From Streptomyces sp. NBC_00440 (GTDB taxonomy: Bacteria; Actinomycetota; Actinomycetes; Streptomycetales; Streptomycetaceae): DNA of 64,000 nt. The translations under genes and the position numbers were made by a program. The stretch spans positions 620,001-684,000 of the forward strand of contig NZ_CP107921.1 in the NCBI RefSeq assembly GCF_036014215.1, given 5' to 3'. This document shows positions 44,394 through 53,622 of the stretch, in pieces (position 1 is the stretch's first letter; each line of letters starts with the position of its first letter). The notes beneath the pieces were generated by a model. The model was given only the letters and a program-made list of their open reading frames with translations. It made no database searches and was not told the origin of the DNA.

Positions 44394-45830
44394 TCAGACC
44401 CCCGGCATCGGTCCCACCCGGGGCCGCAGATAGACCACCCACGTCACGGCGCAGCACACCGCATACGTCGCCAGAAAAGCCCAGTACGCCGCGTCGCCGT
44501 CCCCGACGCCCAGGAACGACTGCCGGAAGGCGATGTTCACCAGGACACCGCCGAACGCCCCGAGCGCGCCGGCCAGTCCGATCAGCGCCGACGCCCGGCG
44601 CCGCGAGTCCCGCTCCGCGGTCTCCTTATCGGCTCCGGCCGCGACCGCGATCCGTGCCCCGGCCTGGAAGATCGCCGGAATCATCTTGTACGTCGAGCCG
44701 TTGCCGATCCCGCTCAGCACGAACAGTGCCACGAAGCCGGTCAGGAACATCGGCAGCGACTTCTGCTGCGAGGCGACCAGCACCACGCCCGTGCCCGCCG
44801 CCATCGCGGCGAAGGTCCACAGCGTCACCCGGGCACCGCCCCAGCGGTCCGCCATCCTCCCGCCCAACGGCCGTACCAGCGAGCCCAGCAGAGGGCCGAG
44901 AAAGGTCAGGTACGCGGCTTTCACGGGGGTGTCGAACTGCTGGTGGAACTGCACCTGCAGGACCTGTCCGAAGGCGAAGCCGAAGCCGATGAACGAACCG
45001 AAGGTGCCGATGTAGAGCAGCGACATGACCCAGCTGTGCGGCTCCCCGGCCACCTCCCGCAGCGCCCGCCTGTCGCTCCTCAGCGACGTCAGGTTGTCCA
45101 TCCTCAGCGCCGCGCCCAGCGCGGCCAGCACGATCAGCGGCAGGTAGACCAGCGGTACCAGCCGCGGGTGCGCCGCGCCCGCTGTGGCCAGCACCAGCAG
45201 GCCGACCAGTTGCACGACCGGGACGCCGAGGTTGCCGCCGCCCGCGTTGACCCCCAGCGCCCAGCCCTTGAGGCGCTGTGGGTAGAACGCGTTGATGTTC
45301 GCCATGGAGGAAGCGAAGTTGCCGCCGCCGACACCGGCGGCACACGCCACGGCGAGCAGCGTTCCGTACGAGACACCGGGCCGCAGCACTAGCCCCGCCA
45401 GCACCGTCGGAACCAGCAGCAGCAGCGCGCTGACCATGGTCCAGTTGCGGCCGCCGAACCTCGCCACCGCGAAGGTGTAGGGCAGACGCAGGACCGCGCC
45501 GAGCGCCGTGGGCAGTGCGGTGAGTGTGAACTTGCCCGCCGCGTCGACGTGGTACTCCGGTCCGAGGAACAGCACCAGTACCGACCACAGGCTCCACACC
45601 GAGAATCCGATGTGCTCGGACAGGACCGAGAAGACCAGATTCCGGCGGGCGACTCCCGCCCCGGTCTCCGCCCAGAACACCTCGTCCTCCGGACGCCAGT
45701 CCGTGATGGACCGGGACCGGGCCGCGTCCACCGCCCCTTCTGTATCTCCGGGGGTGTCCCCGGCCGGGGTTTCTGTTCCGGCTGTTCCGGCTGTTCCGGC
45801 TGTTCCGGCTGTTCCGACGGCAGTGCGCAT
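44394..45830 (-). CDS. narK: Nitrate/nitrite transporter, NarK type
   Basis: 478 residues. A 45-residue N-terminus includes TAG tripeptide repeats, then 12 membrane segments of the MFS fold. The nitrate signature appears as AGVGGGNFASSMANINAFYPQRLKGWALGVNAGGGNLG and a second GIGNGSTYKMIPAIF. It imports nitrate (or exports nitrite). Last gene of the nitrate operon, 96 bases after nirD. Repeat-driven length change at the N-terminus would not affect the membrane part. Confidence 0.93.
   Translation of the reverse strand: MRTAVGTAGTAGTAGTAGTETPAGDTPGDTEGAVDAARSRSITDWRPEDEVFWAETGAGVARRNLVFSVLSEHIGFSVWSLWSVLVLFLGPEYHVDAAGKFTLTALPTALGAVLRLPYTFAVARFGGRNWTMVSALLLLVPTVLAGLVLRPGVSYGTLLAVACAAGVGGGNFASSMANINAFYPQRLKGWALGVNAGGGNLGVPVVQLVGLLVLATAGAAHPRLVPLVYLPLIVLAALGAALRMDNLTSLRSDRRALREVAGEPHSWVMSLLYIGTFGSFIGFGFAFGQVLQVQFHQQFDTPVKAAYLTFLGPLLGSLVRPLGGRMADRWGGARVTLWTFAAMAAGTGVVLVASQQKSLPMFLTGFVALFVLSGIGNGSTYKMIPAIFQAGARIAVAAGADKETAERDSRRRASALIGLAGALGAFGGVLVNIAFRQSFLGVGDGDAAYWAFLATYAVCCAVTWVVYLRPRVGPMPGV
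45772..45816. repeat. Five 9-bp tandem units in the narK N-terminus
   Basis: Four perfect GCTGTTCCG units (45781-45816) preceded by one TCTGTTCCG (45772-45780) encode the repeated Thr-Ala-Gly tripeptide near the N-terminus of NarK. The unit keeps the frame; copy number probably varies between strains. Confidence 0.85.
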
Positions 45831-45926
45831 CAGCTGTCACCTGCTGGTTCGTGAGTTGGGGGTACGTGTCGACCCGACGCTAGGAGCGGCGGGTTTCGCC
45901 GGTCGTCCCCCCGCCGCTCAGCCGTG

Positions 45927-46319
45927 CTACGGCTCGCGCACGGCCGCTCCGACCAGCTGTGAGGGCGCCGCCGCTCCGGTCCGAACCGGCCAGACCCGCA
46001 GTTCTGCCGGGGTGCCGTCGGGGGCGGTGTCCTCGTCCAGGCAGCGGCCGTCCCGCAGGTCGAAGACCTGCTTGTACATCGGCGACGCCACCGTCGGGGC
46101 CGTACCCCGGCTGCCGAGGATGCCGCGTGAGATGACGTACGCGCCGCTGAACGGGTCGCGGTTGTCGACCGCGTACAGCGCGCCCGCCCGGTCGCGGAAG
46201 ACCGCCACCTGCGCACCGCGTTCGCCGAGCACGGCCACACCGCGCCCGGGAATCAGGTCCCGGTAGTCGCAGACAGGCGTCCACTGAGTGCCGTCGAAGA
46301 TCTCCACCAGTGTGCTCAT
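45927..46319 (-). CDS. nirD: Assimilatory nitrite reductase, small subunit
   Basis: 130 residues from the ATG at 46319, overlapping the nirB stop. The Rieske-like fold has VCDYRDLIPGRGVAVLGERGAQVAVFR, YAVDNRDPFSGAYVISRGILGSRG and VASPMYKQVFDLRDGRCLDE, but lacks the Cys/His ligands of true Rieske proteins, as is normal for NirD. It partners the large subunit in NADH-dependent reduction of nitrite to ammonium. Confidence 0.93.
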   Translation of the reverse strand: MSTLVEIFDGTQWTPVCDYRDLIPGRGVAVLGERGAQVAVFRDRAGALYAVDNRDPFSGAYVISRGILGSRGTAPTVASPMYKQVFDLRDGRCLDEDTAPDGTPAELRVWPVRTGAAAPSQLVGAAVREP

Positions 46320-48922
46320 GCGGTACGCACCTCCAGTCGGGCTCCGGCCACCAGGGCCGGTGCGGGGCTCTGCTCGTTCTCGCCGGGGCGGGCCGGCCGG
46401 ATCTGGCCGCGCTCCGGCATGAAGGCCACGGCAGGGTCGGGCGTGCCGGGGGCGTTGACGAAGGATGCGAAGCGGCGCAGCCGTTCGGGGTCGTCCAGCA
46501 CGGCGGCCCATTCGTCGCGGTAGCCGCCGACATGACGCTCCATCAGCAGATCGAGCTCGGCGCAGATGCCCAGCGAGTCGTCCATGACGACCGCCCGCAC
46601 ATGCTCCAGGCCGCCCTCGACGCGGTCCAGCCAGACGGACGTCCGCTCCAGCCGGTCGGCGGTGCGGATGTAGAACATCAGGAATCGGTCGATGCTCCGG
46701 ATCAGCGTCTCCCGGTCCAGGTCGGTAGCCAGCAGGTCCGCGTGACGTGGCGTCATACCGCCGTTCCCGCCGACGTAGAGGTTCCAGCCGGAGGAGGTCG
46801 CGATGATGCCGAAGTCCTTGCCCTGCGCCTCCGCGCACTCGCGTGCGCAGCCGGATACCGCGGATTTGAGCTTGTGCGGCGAGCGCAGGCCCCGGTAGCG
46901 CAGCTCCAGCTCGATCGCGAGGCCGACCGAGTCCTGCACTCCGTACCGGCACCAGGTCTCGCCGACGCAGGACTTCACCGTACGCAGCGACTTGCCGTAC
47001 GCGTGGCCGGACTCGAAGCCCGCGTCCACCAACCGCCTCCAGATCAGTGGCAGTTGATCGACCGCGGCGCCGAGGAGATCGATCCGCTGGCCGCCGGTGA
47101 TCTTCGTGTAGAGCCCGAAGTCCCGGGCGATCTCGCCGATGGTGATCAGACCGTACGGGGTGATCTCGCCGCCCGGGATCCGTGGCACCACCGAGTAGGA
47201 CCCGTTGCGCTGGAGGTTGGCCAGGAAGTGGTCGTTCGTGTCCTGCAGCGCGGCCTGCTCGCCGTCGAGGATGTGGCCGTTGTCCGAGCCGGCCAGGATC
47301 GAGGCGACGGCCGGTTTGCAGATGTCGCAGCCCTCCCCGCTGCCGTGTCCGTCGATCAGGGCCGAGAAGGAGGTGATCCCGGTGGCCCGGACGATCTCGT
47401 AGAGCTCGGCGCGGGTGTGCGCGAAGTGCTCGCACAGGTTCGTGTCGACGCTGACGCCGCTCGCTGCCAGCTCCTCGGTCACGATGGTGCCCAGCAGTTT
47501 GACGCAGCTGCCGCACCCGGTGCCCGCGCTGGTGCACTTCTTGACCGCGGGGACGGTGGTGCAGCCCTGCTCACGGACGGCGGCGCGGATCTCGCCCTGG
47601 CTGATGTTGTGGCAGGAGCAGACCACGGCATCGTCCGGCAGCGCGACCGGCCCGGCCGGGCCGGCACCGGCCGGAAGTACCAGCTGTTCGGGGGCGGTCT
47701 GCAACGGCTTGCCGCCGATCGCCAGCGGGCGCAGCAGGCCGTACGACTCGGTGTCGCCGACCAGCACACCGCCGAGCAGTTGCCCTTCGCGGCCGATGAC
47801 CAGCTTCTTGTAGACCCCGGATCGGCTGTCGCTGTAGAGGACGTCGAGCGCACCGTCGGTCGCGCCGTGGGCGTCACCGAAGCTGGCGACGTCGACGCCG
47901 AGCAGTTTGAGCTTGGTCGAGGTGTCCGCGCCGGTGAAGGCGGACTCGTCGCGGTGTTCGCCGGCGAGTGAGCGGGCGGCCGTGCCGGCCATCGCATAGC
48001 CGGGGGCCACCAGGCCGTAGACCTTGCCGTCGGCGGCCAGCGCGCACTCGCCGATGGCGTAGACGTGCGGGTCCTGGGTACGGCAGCGCTCGTCGACGAC
48101 GATGCCGCCGCGCTCACCGACCGGCAGACCGCTCTCGCGGGCCAGCTGGTCGCGCGGTCGTACACCGGCCGAGAAGACGACCAGACCGGCCGGGAGTTCG
48201 CGGCCGTCGGAGAGTTCCGTCCCGCACACCCGTCCGTCATCGCCGGTGACGATGGCCCGGGTGCCGGCCCCGGTGTGGACGTGGACTCCCAGTTCCTCGA
48301 TCTTGCGGCGCAGCAGCTGCCCGCCTCCCTCGTCGACCTGGAGGGCCATCAGCCGGGGCGCGAACTCGACGACGTGCGTCTCCAGGCCGAGGGCCCTGAG
48401 GGCGCCGGCCGCTTCGAGGCCGAGCAGGCCGCCGCCGACAACGACGCCGGTGCCCGACCGGCCGGCGTCGGCGCGGATCGCCTCCAGGTCCTCGATGGTC
48501 CGGTAGACGTGACAGCCGGCCGCGTCGTGGCCGGGGACCGGCGGCACGAACGGGTACGAGCCGGTGGCCAGCACCAGCGCGTCATAGTGCAGCACCTCGC
48601 CGGATGCGGTGGTGACGGTCTGCGCGGCCCGGTCGATCGCGGCGGCCGGGTCGGCGAGGCGCAGGTCGATGCCGTGTTCGGTCAGGAAGCCCGGCGCGGC
48701 GAGCGACAGTTCCTCGACGCTGGTGCCGGAGAACCACGAGGTCAGATGGACCCGGTCGTAGGCGGGGCGCGGTTCCTCGGCGAGTACGGTGATCCGCCAG
48801 GCGGCGGCCCCGGGCTGCCCGGTCAGCGCCTCCAGGAAGCGCTGGCCGACCATGCCGTGACCGACCAGGACGAGATCCTTCAGCCGGCGGGGCAGCCGGC
48901 CGGATGTCTGGTGATGCGTCAT
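46316..48922 (-). CDS. nirB: Assimilatory nitrite reductase [NAD(P)H], large subunit
   Basis: 868 residues from the ATG at 48922, overlapping the upstream oxidoreductase gene. Domains in order: FAD/NAD reductase (1-320, opening with LVLVGHGMVGQRFLE), a BFD-like [2Fe-2S] domain (VVCSCHNISQGEI to GTGCGSCVKLL, about 425-475), and the nitrite/sulfite reductase part with siroheme-[4Fe-4S] ligands in SCVGETWCRYG and SGCARECAE. It reduces nitrite to ammonium with six electrons. Confidence 0.96.
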   Translation of the reverse strand: MTHHQTSGRLPRRLKDLVLVGHGMVGQRFLEALTGQPGAAAWRITVLAEEPRPAYDRVHLTSWFSGTSVEELSLAAPGFLTEHGIDLRLADPAAAIDRAAQTVTTASGEVLHYDALVLATGSYPFVPPVPGHDAAGCHVYRTIEDLEAIRADAGRSGTGVVVGGGLLGLEAAGALRALGLETHVVEFAPRLMALQVDEGGGQLLRRKIEELGVHVHTGAGTRAIVTGDDGRVCGTELSDGRELPAGLVVFSAGVRPRDQLARESGLPVGERGGIVVDERCRTQDPHVYAIGECALAADGKVYGLVAPGYAMAGTAARSLAGEHRDESAFTGADTSTKLKLLGVDVASFGDAHGATDGALDVLYSDSRSGVYKKLVIGREGQLLGGVLVGDTESYGLLRPLAIGGKPLQTAPEQLVLPAGAGPAGPVALPDDAVVCSCHNISQGEIRAAVREQGCTTVPAVKKCTSAGTGCGSCVKLLGTIVTEELAASGVSVDTNLCEHFAHTRAELYEIVRATGITSFSALIDGHGSGEGCDICKPAVASILAGSDNGHILDGEQAALQDTNDHFLANLQRNGSYSVVPRIPGGEITPYGLITIGEIARDFGLYTKITGGQRIDLLGAAVDQLPLIWRRLVDAGFESGHAYGKSLRTVKSCVGETWCRYGVQDSVGLAIELELRYRGLRSPHKLKSAVSGCARECAEAQGKDFGIIATSSGWNLYVGGNGGMTPRHADLLATDLDRETLIRSIDRFLMFYIRTADRLERTSVWLDRVEGGLEHVRAVVMDDSLGICAELDLLMERHVGGYRDEWAAVLDDPERLRRFASFVNAPGTPDPAVAFMPERGQIRPARPGENEQSPAPALVAGARLEVRTA

Positions 48923-50181
48923 CGGGAGGCTCCGTAAGGGGTGAGCAGGTGCAGGGGTCGGTCGGAAAGGAGGTCGTCGCGCTCGCAGGCAAGGGCGAGG
49001 TCGCCCACGGTGGCCAGGTCGCCGAGCAGGATCGCGCCCACCAGACGCCCGTCGCGCAGCATGAGCTTCTTGTAGGTGCCGCGCGTCGCGTCCGTCAGCC
49101 GCAGCACGTCCAGTCCGGGATCGGCTGCCTGATCGGCATCGTCGAGGTGGGCATCGCCGAAGGCCGCGTACTCCAGCGGTCCGGCGCTGAGCCGGGCCAG
49201 CGGGCGCGCGCCCCGGTAGAGCGCGTCGGGGTCCGCGCCGGAGAGCCGTGCGGCAAGTACGTCGGCCTGCTCCCAGGCCGGTCCGGACAGCCCGTGCACC
49301 GTGCCGCGGTGCTGGGTGCAGTCGCCGATGGCATACACGTGGGGCTCGGATGTGGCCAGCGTGTCGTCGACGACGACGCCGGCGCCGACGTCCAGTCCGG
49401 CGGCGTGGGCGAGCGCGGTGCGCGGCCGGACACCGCAGGCGAGTACGGTCAGGTCGGTGCTGAGGCGGTAGCCGTTGGCCAGCTCGACGGCGGCGCCGTC
49501 GGTGGCGCTCCCCTCCACGACCGCACGGGCGCGGTTGCCCGGATAGGCCTCGACGCCCAGCCCGCGCAGCCCGGCGCGGAGCGCGGCCGCCGCTTCGGCG
49601 TCGAGCTGCCGCTCGATCAGATGCGGACCCTGGTGCACGATCTCGACGGTGAGGCCGATGGCGGCCAGCGCCCGGGCGACGCTGACGCCGAGCACCCCGC
49701 CCCCGATGACCACCGCGCGTCGCGCCCTGCCTGCGTCCTCGGCCAGCCGCGCGCAGTCGGCGAGGGTGCGCAGGGCGTGCACGCCGTCGCACAGCCCGGC
49801 GCCGTCGGGGCGGCGCAGGCCGCGGACCGGGGGCAGCAGCGGGTTGGCGCCGGTCGCGAGGACGAGTTGGTCCCAGGCCTCCCGGCGGCCGTCGGCCAGC
49901 GTCAGCGTGCGTGCGCCGGGGTCCACGGCCACCGCCTCGATACCGAGCCGCAGTTGAGCGTCACCGGTCGGCAGAGCGATCGACTCCGCGTCGTAACGTC
50001 CGGTCAGCACATCCGCGAGCAGCACCCGGTTGTAGGGGGCGCGGGCCTCGGCCCCGTAGAGGGTGATCCGGGCGGTGCCGCCGAGGGCGCGGTAGCGCTC
50101 GGCGAAGCGCGCTGCGGCCATCCCGGCCCCGACGACCGCAATATGACGTGTCGTCAGGCCATGGTTCAGGCGCTCGTTCAT
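48919..50181 (-). CDS. FAD/NAD(P)-dependent oxidoreductase of the nitrate operon
   Basis: 420 residues. The FAD motif AVVGAGMAAARFAERYRALG is at the N-terminus and the NAD(P) loop AVVIGGGVLGVSVARALAAIGLTVEIV in the middle; CGVRPRTALAHAAGL and VYAIGDCTQHRGTVHG complete the pyridine-nucleotide-disulfide fold. It resembles NirB's N-terminal reductase half and NasB-type proteins, so it probably supplies electrons to NasA. Both ends overlap the neighbouring genes by four bases, placing it firmly in the operon. Confidence 0.9.
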   Translation of the reverse strand: MNERLNHGLTTRHIAVVGAGMAAARFAERYRALGGTARITLYGAEARAPYNRVLLADVLTGRYDAESIALPTGDAQLRLGIEAVAVDPGARTLTLADGRREAWDQLVLATGANPLLPPVRGLRRPDGAGLCDGVHALRTLADCARLAEDAGRARRAVVIGGGVLGVSVARALAAIGLTVEIVHQGPHLIERQLDAEAAAALRAGLRGLGVEAYPGNRARAVVEGSATDGAAVELANGYRLSTDLTVLACGVRPRTALAHAAGLDVGAGVVVDDTLATSEPHVYAIGDCTQHRGTVHGLSGPAWEQADVLAARLSGADPDALYRGARPLARLSAGPLEYAAFGDAHLDDADQAADPGLDVLRLTDATRGTYKKLMLRDGRLVGAILLGDLATVGDLALACERDDLLSDRPLHLLTPYGASR

Positions 50182-52292
50182 ACGGGTTCCCCTTCGCCGG
50201 ACCGCGCCGCTCCGGCCGGCGCTGCTTCCACCCGCACCGCGCAGACCTTGAACTCGGGCATCTTCGAGGTCGGGTCCAGTGCCGGGTTGGTGAGGGTGTT
50301 GGCCCGGCCCGCACCCGGCCAGTGGAAGGGCATGAACACCGTGTCCGTTCGGATCGCATCGGTGATCCGGGCCGGTGCGACCGCCCGGCCCCGCCGGGAG
50401 GTGACCGCGAGCAGCTCCCCCTCCGTCACCGCCAGCCGCCGCGCGAGCAGCGGGTGCAGCTCCACGAACGGTCCGGGTGCGGCGGAGTTGAGCGCGCCGA
50501 CCCGCCGGGTCTGCGCCCCGCTCTGGTACTGCGACAGCACGCGCCCCGTGGTCAGGTACAGCGGGTACTCCGCGTCGGGCTCCTCCGCCGCCGGGCGGTG
50601 GGTGACCGGGGCGAAACGGGCGCGGCCGTCCGGCGTGGCGAAGGCGTCCAGGAAGAGCCGCGGCGTGCCGGGGTGGCCCCCGGCCGGGCAGGGCCAGAAG
50701 ACGCCGTCCCCGGCGCGGATCCGGTCGTAGCTGATGCCCGCGTAGTCGGCCGCTCCGCCGGCCGATGCGCGGCGCAGCTCATCGAAGACCGTCTCCGGGT
50801 CGTCGTGGAACCCCCGGTCGACGCCCAGCCGTTCGGCGAGTTCGCGCATCAGCCACAGGTCTCCGCGTACGCCGTCGGGCGCGTCCACCGCCCGCTGCCG
50901 GAGGATCACCCGGCCCTCGACATTGGTCATCGTGCCGGTCTCCTCCGCCCACTGGGCACTGGGCAGGACGACATCGGCGAGCTGCGCCGTGTCGGAGAGC
51001 ACGAGGTCGCTGACCACGAGCAGGTCCAGTGAGCGCAGCCGCTGCGTCACATGGGCCGCGCGCGGGGCGGAGACGACGGGGTTGGACCCCATCAGCAGCA
51101 GCCCGTGCACGCCGTCCCCGCCCGGCGCGCCGAGGCTGTCGAGCAGTTCGTAGGCCGAACGGCCCGAGCGCGGCAGGCTGTCCGGGTGCACGCCCCAGAC
51201 GCGGGCGACGTGTTCACGTGCGGCCGGATCCTCGATGGAGCGGTAGCCGGGGAGCTGGTCGGCCTTCTGGCCGTGCTCCCGCCCGCCCTGCCCGTTGCCC
51301 TGGCCGGTCAGACAGCCGTATCCGGAGTACAGCCGGCCCGCCTTGCCCGAAGCAAGGCAGAGGTTGATCCATGCGCCGACGGTGTCGGTGCCCTTGCTCT
51401 GCTGTTCCGGGCCGCGTGCGGTCAGCACCATGCCGGTCCTGGCCCGTCCGAAGCGGTGGGCAGCATCCCGGAGTTGTTCGGCCGCTATGCCGGTGAGCCG
51501 CTCGACGCGCTCCGGCCAGTGGGCCATCGCCGCGGCACGTGCCTGCCCGAATCCGGTGGTGCGCGCCTCGACGAAATCGGTGTCGACCGTCCCGTCGGCG
51601 ATCAGCAGGTGCAGCAGGCCGAGCGCGAGTGCCAGATCGCTGCCGGGCAGCGGCTGAAGGTGGAGGTCGGCCAGGGCGGCGGTCCTGGTGCGGCGCGGGT
51701 CGACGACGATCAACGTGCCGCCGTTCTCCCGCAGTTCGCGGAAGTAGCGCAGCGCGGGCGGCATCGTCTCCGCGGGGTTGCTGCCGACCAGGATCAGGCA
51801 CTCGGTGCGCGGGATGTCCTCCAGCGGGAAGGGCAGCCCCCGGTCCAGGCCGAAGGCGATCCTGTTCCCGGCGGCGGCCGACGCCATGCAGAAGCGGCCG
51901 TTGTAGTCGATGTTGGCGGTGCCGAGTGCGACCCGGGCGAACTTGCCCAGCTGGTACGCCTTCTCGTTGGTCAGCCCGCCGCCGCCGAAGACTCCGACCG
52001 CGTCGGCGCCGTGCTCGGCCCGGATCGCCGCGAAGCCCCGCGCGACCCGGTCCAGCGCCGCGTCCCAGCTCGCCGCCCGCAACTCGCCGCGTTCACGGAC
52101 CAGCGGCGTGCTCAGCCGGTTCGCCGGGCCGAGCAGCTCTGCGGCGGACCGGCCCTTCCCGCAGAGCGCGCCCCTGTTGACGGGGAAGCCGGGCCGCTCG
52201 ACGACCAGCGTCCCGGCGCCGTCGGCCGCGGCGAGGCGCATACCGCACTGCAGCGAGCAGTACGGGCAGTGCGTGTCGGTGAGGGTCGTCAT
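50178..52292 (-). CDS. nasA: Assimilatory nitrate reductase, catalytic molybdopterin subunit
   Basis: 704 residues with AAGG before the ATG. The [4Fe-4S] site Cys9-X2-Cys12-X3-Cys16-X27-Cys44 opens the protein, and motifs GGGGLTNEKAYQLGKFARVALGTANIDYNGRFCM, LILVGSNPAETMPP and the C-terminal PEFKVCAVRVE are those of cytosolic bis-MGD nitrate reductases; no Tat signal is present. No C-terminal [2Fe-2S] domain is found, so electrons likely come through the separate FAD protein encoded next. First gene of the operon, divergent from nnaR. Confidence 0.94.
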   Translation of the reverse strand: MTTLTDTHCPYCSLQCGMRLAAADGAGTLVVERPGFPVNRGALCGKGRSAAELLGPANRLSTPLVRERGELRAASWDAALDRVARGFAAIRAEHGADAVGVFGGGGLTNEKAYQLGKFARVALGTANIDYNGRFCMASAAAGNRIAFGLDRGLPFPLEDIPRTECLILVGSNPAETMPPALRYFRELRENGGTLIVVDPRRTRTAALADLHLQPLPGSDLALALGLLHLLIADGTVDTDFVEARTTGFGQARAAAMAHWPERVERLTGIAAEQLRDAAHRFGRARTGMVLTARGPEQQSKGTDTVGAWINLCLASGKAGRLYSGYGCLTGQGNGQGGREHGQKADQLPGYRSIEDPAAREHVARVWGVHPDSLPRSGRSAYELLDSLGAPGGDGVHGLLLMGSNPVVSAPRAAHVTQRLRSLDLLVVSDLVLSDTAQLADVVLPSAQWAEETGTMTNVEGRVILRQRAVDAPDGVRGDLWLMRELAERLGVDRGFHDDPETVFDELRRASAGGAADYAGISYDRIRAGDGVFWPCPAGGHPGTPRLFLDAFATPDGRARFAPVTHRPAAEEPDAEYPLYLTTGRVLSQYQSGAQTRRVGALNSAAPGPFVELHPLLARRLAVTEGELLAVTSRRGRAVAPARITDAIRTDTVFMPFHWPGAGRANTLTNPALDPTSKMPEFKVCAVRVEAAPAGAARSGEGEPV

Positions 52293-52317
52293 GCCATCGA
52301 CCTTGGCCGCCGGTCGT

Positions 52318-52359
52318 TACGCGTCCTTGTCGCCCGTGTTGCGCCCGCGGTACGCGTCC
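52318..52359. promoter_or_regulatory. Direct repeats TACGCGTCC in the nasA-nnaR promoter region
   Basis: TACGCGTCC occurs at 52318-52326 and 52351-52359, 33 bases apart, about three helical turns. They lie 26-67 bases upstream of nasA. They are candidate binding sites for NnaR or GlnR, although they do not match the published GlnR box. Confidence 0.45.
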
Positions 52360-52423
52360 CTCACGCCGCAGCCGGGACGGGGTGCGGTCGCGGACATGCG
52401 CCGTAACACCGCACGGCGTCATC

Positions 52424-52437
52424 TCACGCGCGCGTGA
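52424..52437. promoter_or_regulatory. 14-bp palindrome upstream of nnaR
   Basis: TCACGCGCGCGTGA is a perfect palindrome 46 bases before the nnaR start. The GTGA/TCAC ends resemble sites of dimeric regulators. It could serve nnaR autoregulation. Confidence 0.45.
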
Positions 52438-52482
52438 CAGCTGGGCAATCTCCCGGTAACCGGGTGGCCCGAGTCTGCGTCC

Positions 52483-53622
52483 ATGAGCACTTCCGGCAAC
52501 CCCACCCCGACCGCGCCGACGGGCCCGCTGACGGGGTACACCGTCGGCGTGACCGCCGCGCGCCGCCGTGACGAGCTCGTCGCGCTGCTGACCCGGCGCG
52601 GCGCGCGCGTGGTCGAGGCACCGGCGCTGCGCATCCTCCCGCTGGAGGACGACATCGCGCTGCGCCGGGCGACCGAGCTGTGCCTGACCGCGCCGCTGGA
52701 CTACGTCGTGGCGACCACCGGCGTCGGCTGGCGCGGCTGGATGAGCGCGGCCGACGGCTGGGGGCGCGGCGCCGCACTGTCCGCCGCGTGCCGGAACGCC
52801 GTCGTACTGTCCCGTGGCCCGAAGGCGACCGGCGCGGTCCGCGCCAGCGGGCTCGACGAGGCGTACTCCCCCGGGAGCGAGGTCACCGGCGAACTGCTCA
52901 CCTGGCTGCTGGCCCAGCCACTGGCAGGCCGCCGGATCGCGGTGCAGGAACACGGCCTGCCGCTCACCGCGTTCGGCGCGGCCCTGCGCGAGCGCGGCGC
53001 CGAGGTCGTCCCGGTCCCCGTCTACCGCTGGGCTCCGCCGGAGGATCCGGGCCCGGTCCGGCGGCTGGTCGAGCAGACCGTCCGCCGCGAGGTCCACGCG
53101 CTGACCTTCACCAGCGCGCCCGCGATCACTGCCTTCCTGGAGACCGCGGCGGCCGACGGCCTGCATGAGCTGGTACTGGAGGCGATGTCCGGCGACGTAC
53201 TGCCGGTCTGCGTCGGCCCGGTCTGCGGCCGGCCGCTGCTGGACGCCGGGCTGCCGGTGGTCTGGCCCGAACGCGGCCGCCTCGGCGCGCTGGTCCGCAC
53301 GCTCACCGAGACGCTGCCCGGGCGCAGCCGCCGGGAACTCCGCGTCGCCGGGCGTACGTTGGTGCTCCAGGGCAGCGCACTGCTGGTCGACGGGGAGAAC
53401 TACTGGCTCTCGCCGAAAGGCGCGACGCTGCTCCGCGCGCTGGCCGAGAGACCTGGCCGGGTGCTCAGCCGCGCCGAACTGCTGGGCCGCGCCTGGGCCG
53501 GCTCCGATGCGGACGAGCACGCGGTGGAGGCCGCGATCGGCCGGCTGCGCGCCTCGCTAGGCCCGCACGGCGACCTGGTCAGGACCGTGCCCAAGCGCGG
53601 CTACCGCCTGGCGACGGCATGA
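52483..53622 (+). CDS. nnaR: Nitrate assimilation regulator NnaR (HemD-like domain plus winged helix)
   Basis: 379 residues. Residues about 15-265 form a uroporphyrinogen-III synthase-like fold (GYTVGVTAARRRDELVALLTRRGARVVEAPAL, LDYVVATTGVGWRGWM, HALTFTSAPAITAFL). Residues 285-379 are an OmpR-type winged helix ending in VRTVPKRGYRLATA. This architecture defines NnaR of Streptomyces and mycobacteria, a co-activator of nitrate/nitrite genes with GlnR. Divergent from nasA and coupled to cbiX (ATGA). The HemD part may sense rather than catalyse. Confidence 0.93.
   Translation: MSTSGNPTPTAPTGPLTGYTVGVTAARRRDELVALLTRRGARVVEAPALRILPLEDDIALRRATELCLTAPLDYVVATTGVGWRGWMSAADGWGRGAALSAACRNAVVLSRGPKATGAVRASGLDEAYSPGSEVTGELLTWLLAQPLAGRRIAVQEHGLPLTAFGAALRERGAEVVPVPVYRWAPPEDPGPVRRLVEQTVRREVHALTFTSAPAITAFLETAAADGLHELVLEAMSGDVLPVCVGPVCGRPLLDAGLPVVWPERGRLGALVRTLTETLPGRSRRELRVAGRTLVLQGSALLVDGENYWLSPKGATLLRALAERPGRVLSRAELLGRAWAGSDADEHAVEAAIGRLRASLGPHGDLVRTVPKRGYRLATA

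Noticed and set aside
46310..52406. Several open frames of 290-610 codons on the + strand opposite nirB, the FAD oxidoreductase and nasA
   Set aside because: They mirror conserved minus-strand genes and have shadow-like composition with no motifs or ribosome sites.
52293..52482. GlnR box
   Set aside because: GTAAC and GGTAAC half sites are present but not with the 6-base spacing and second half needed.
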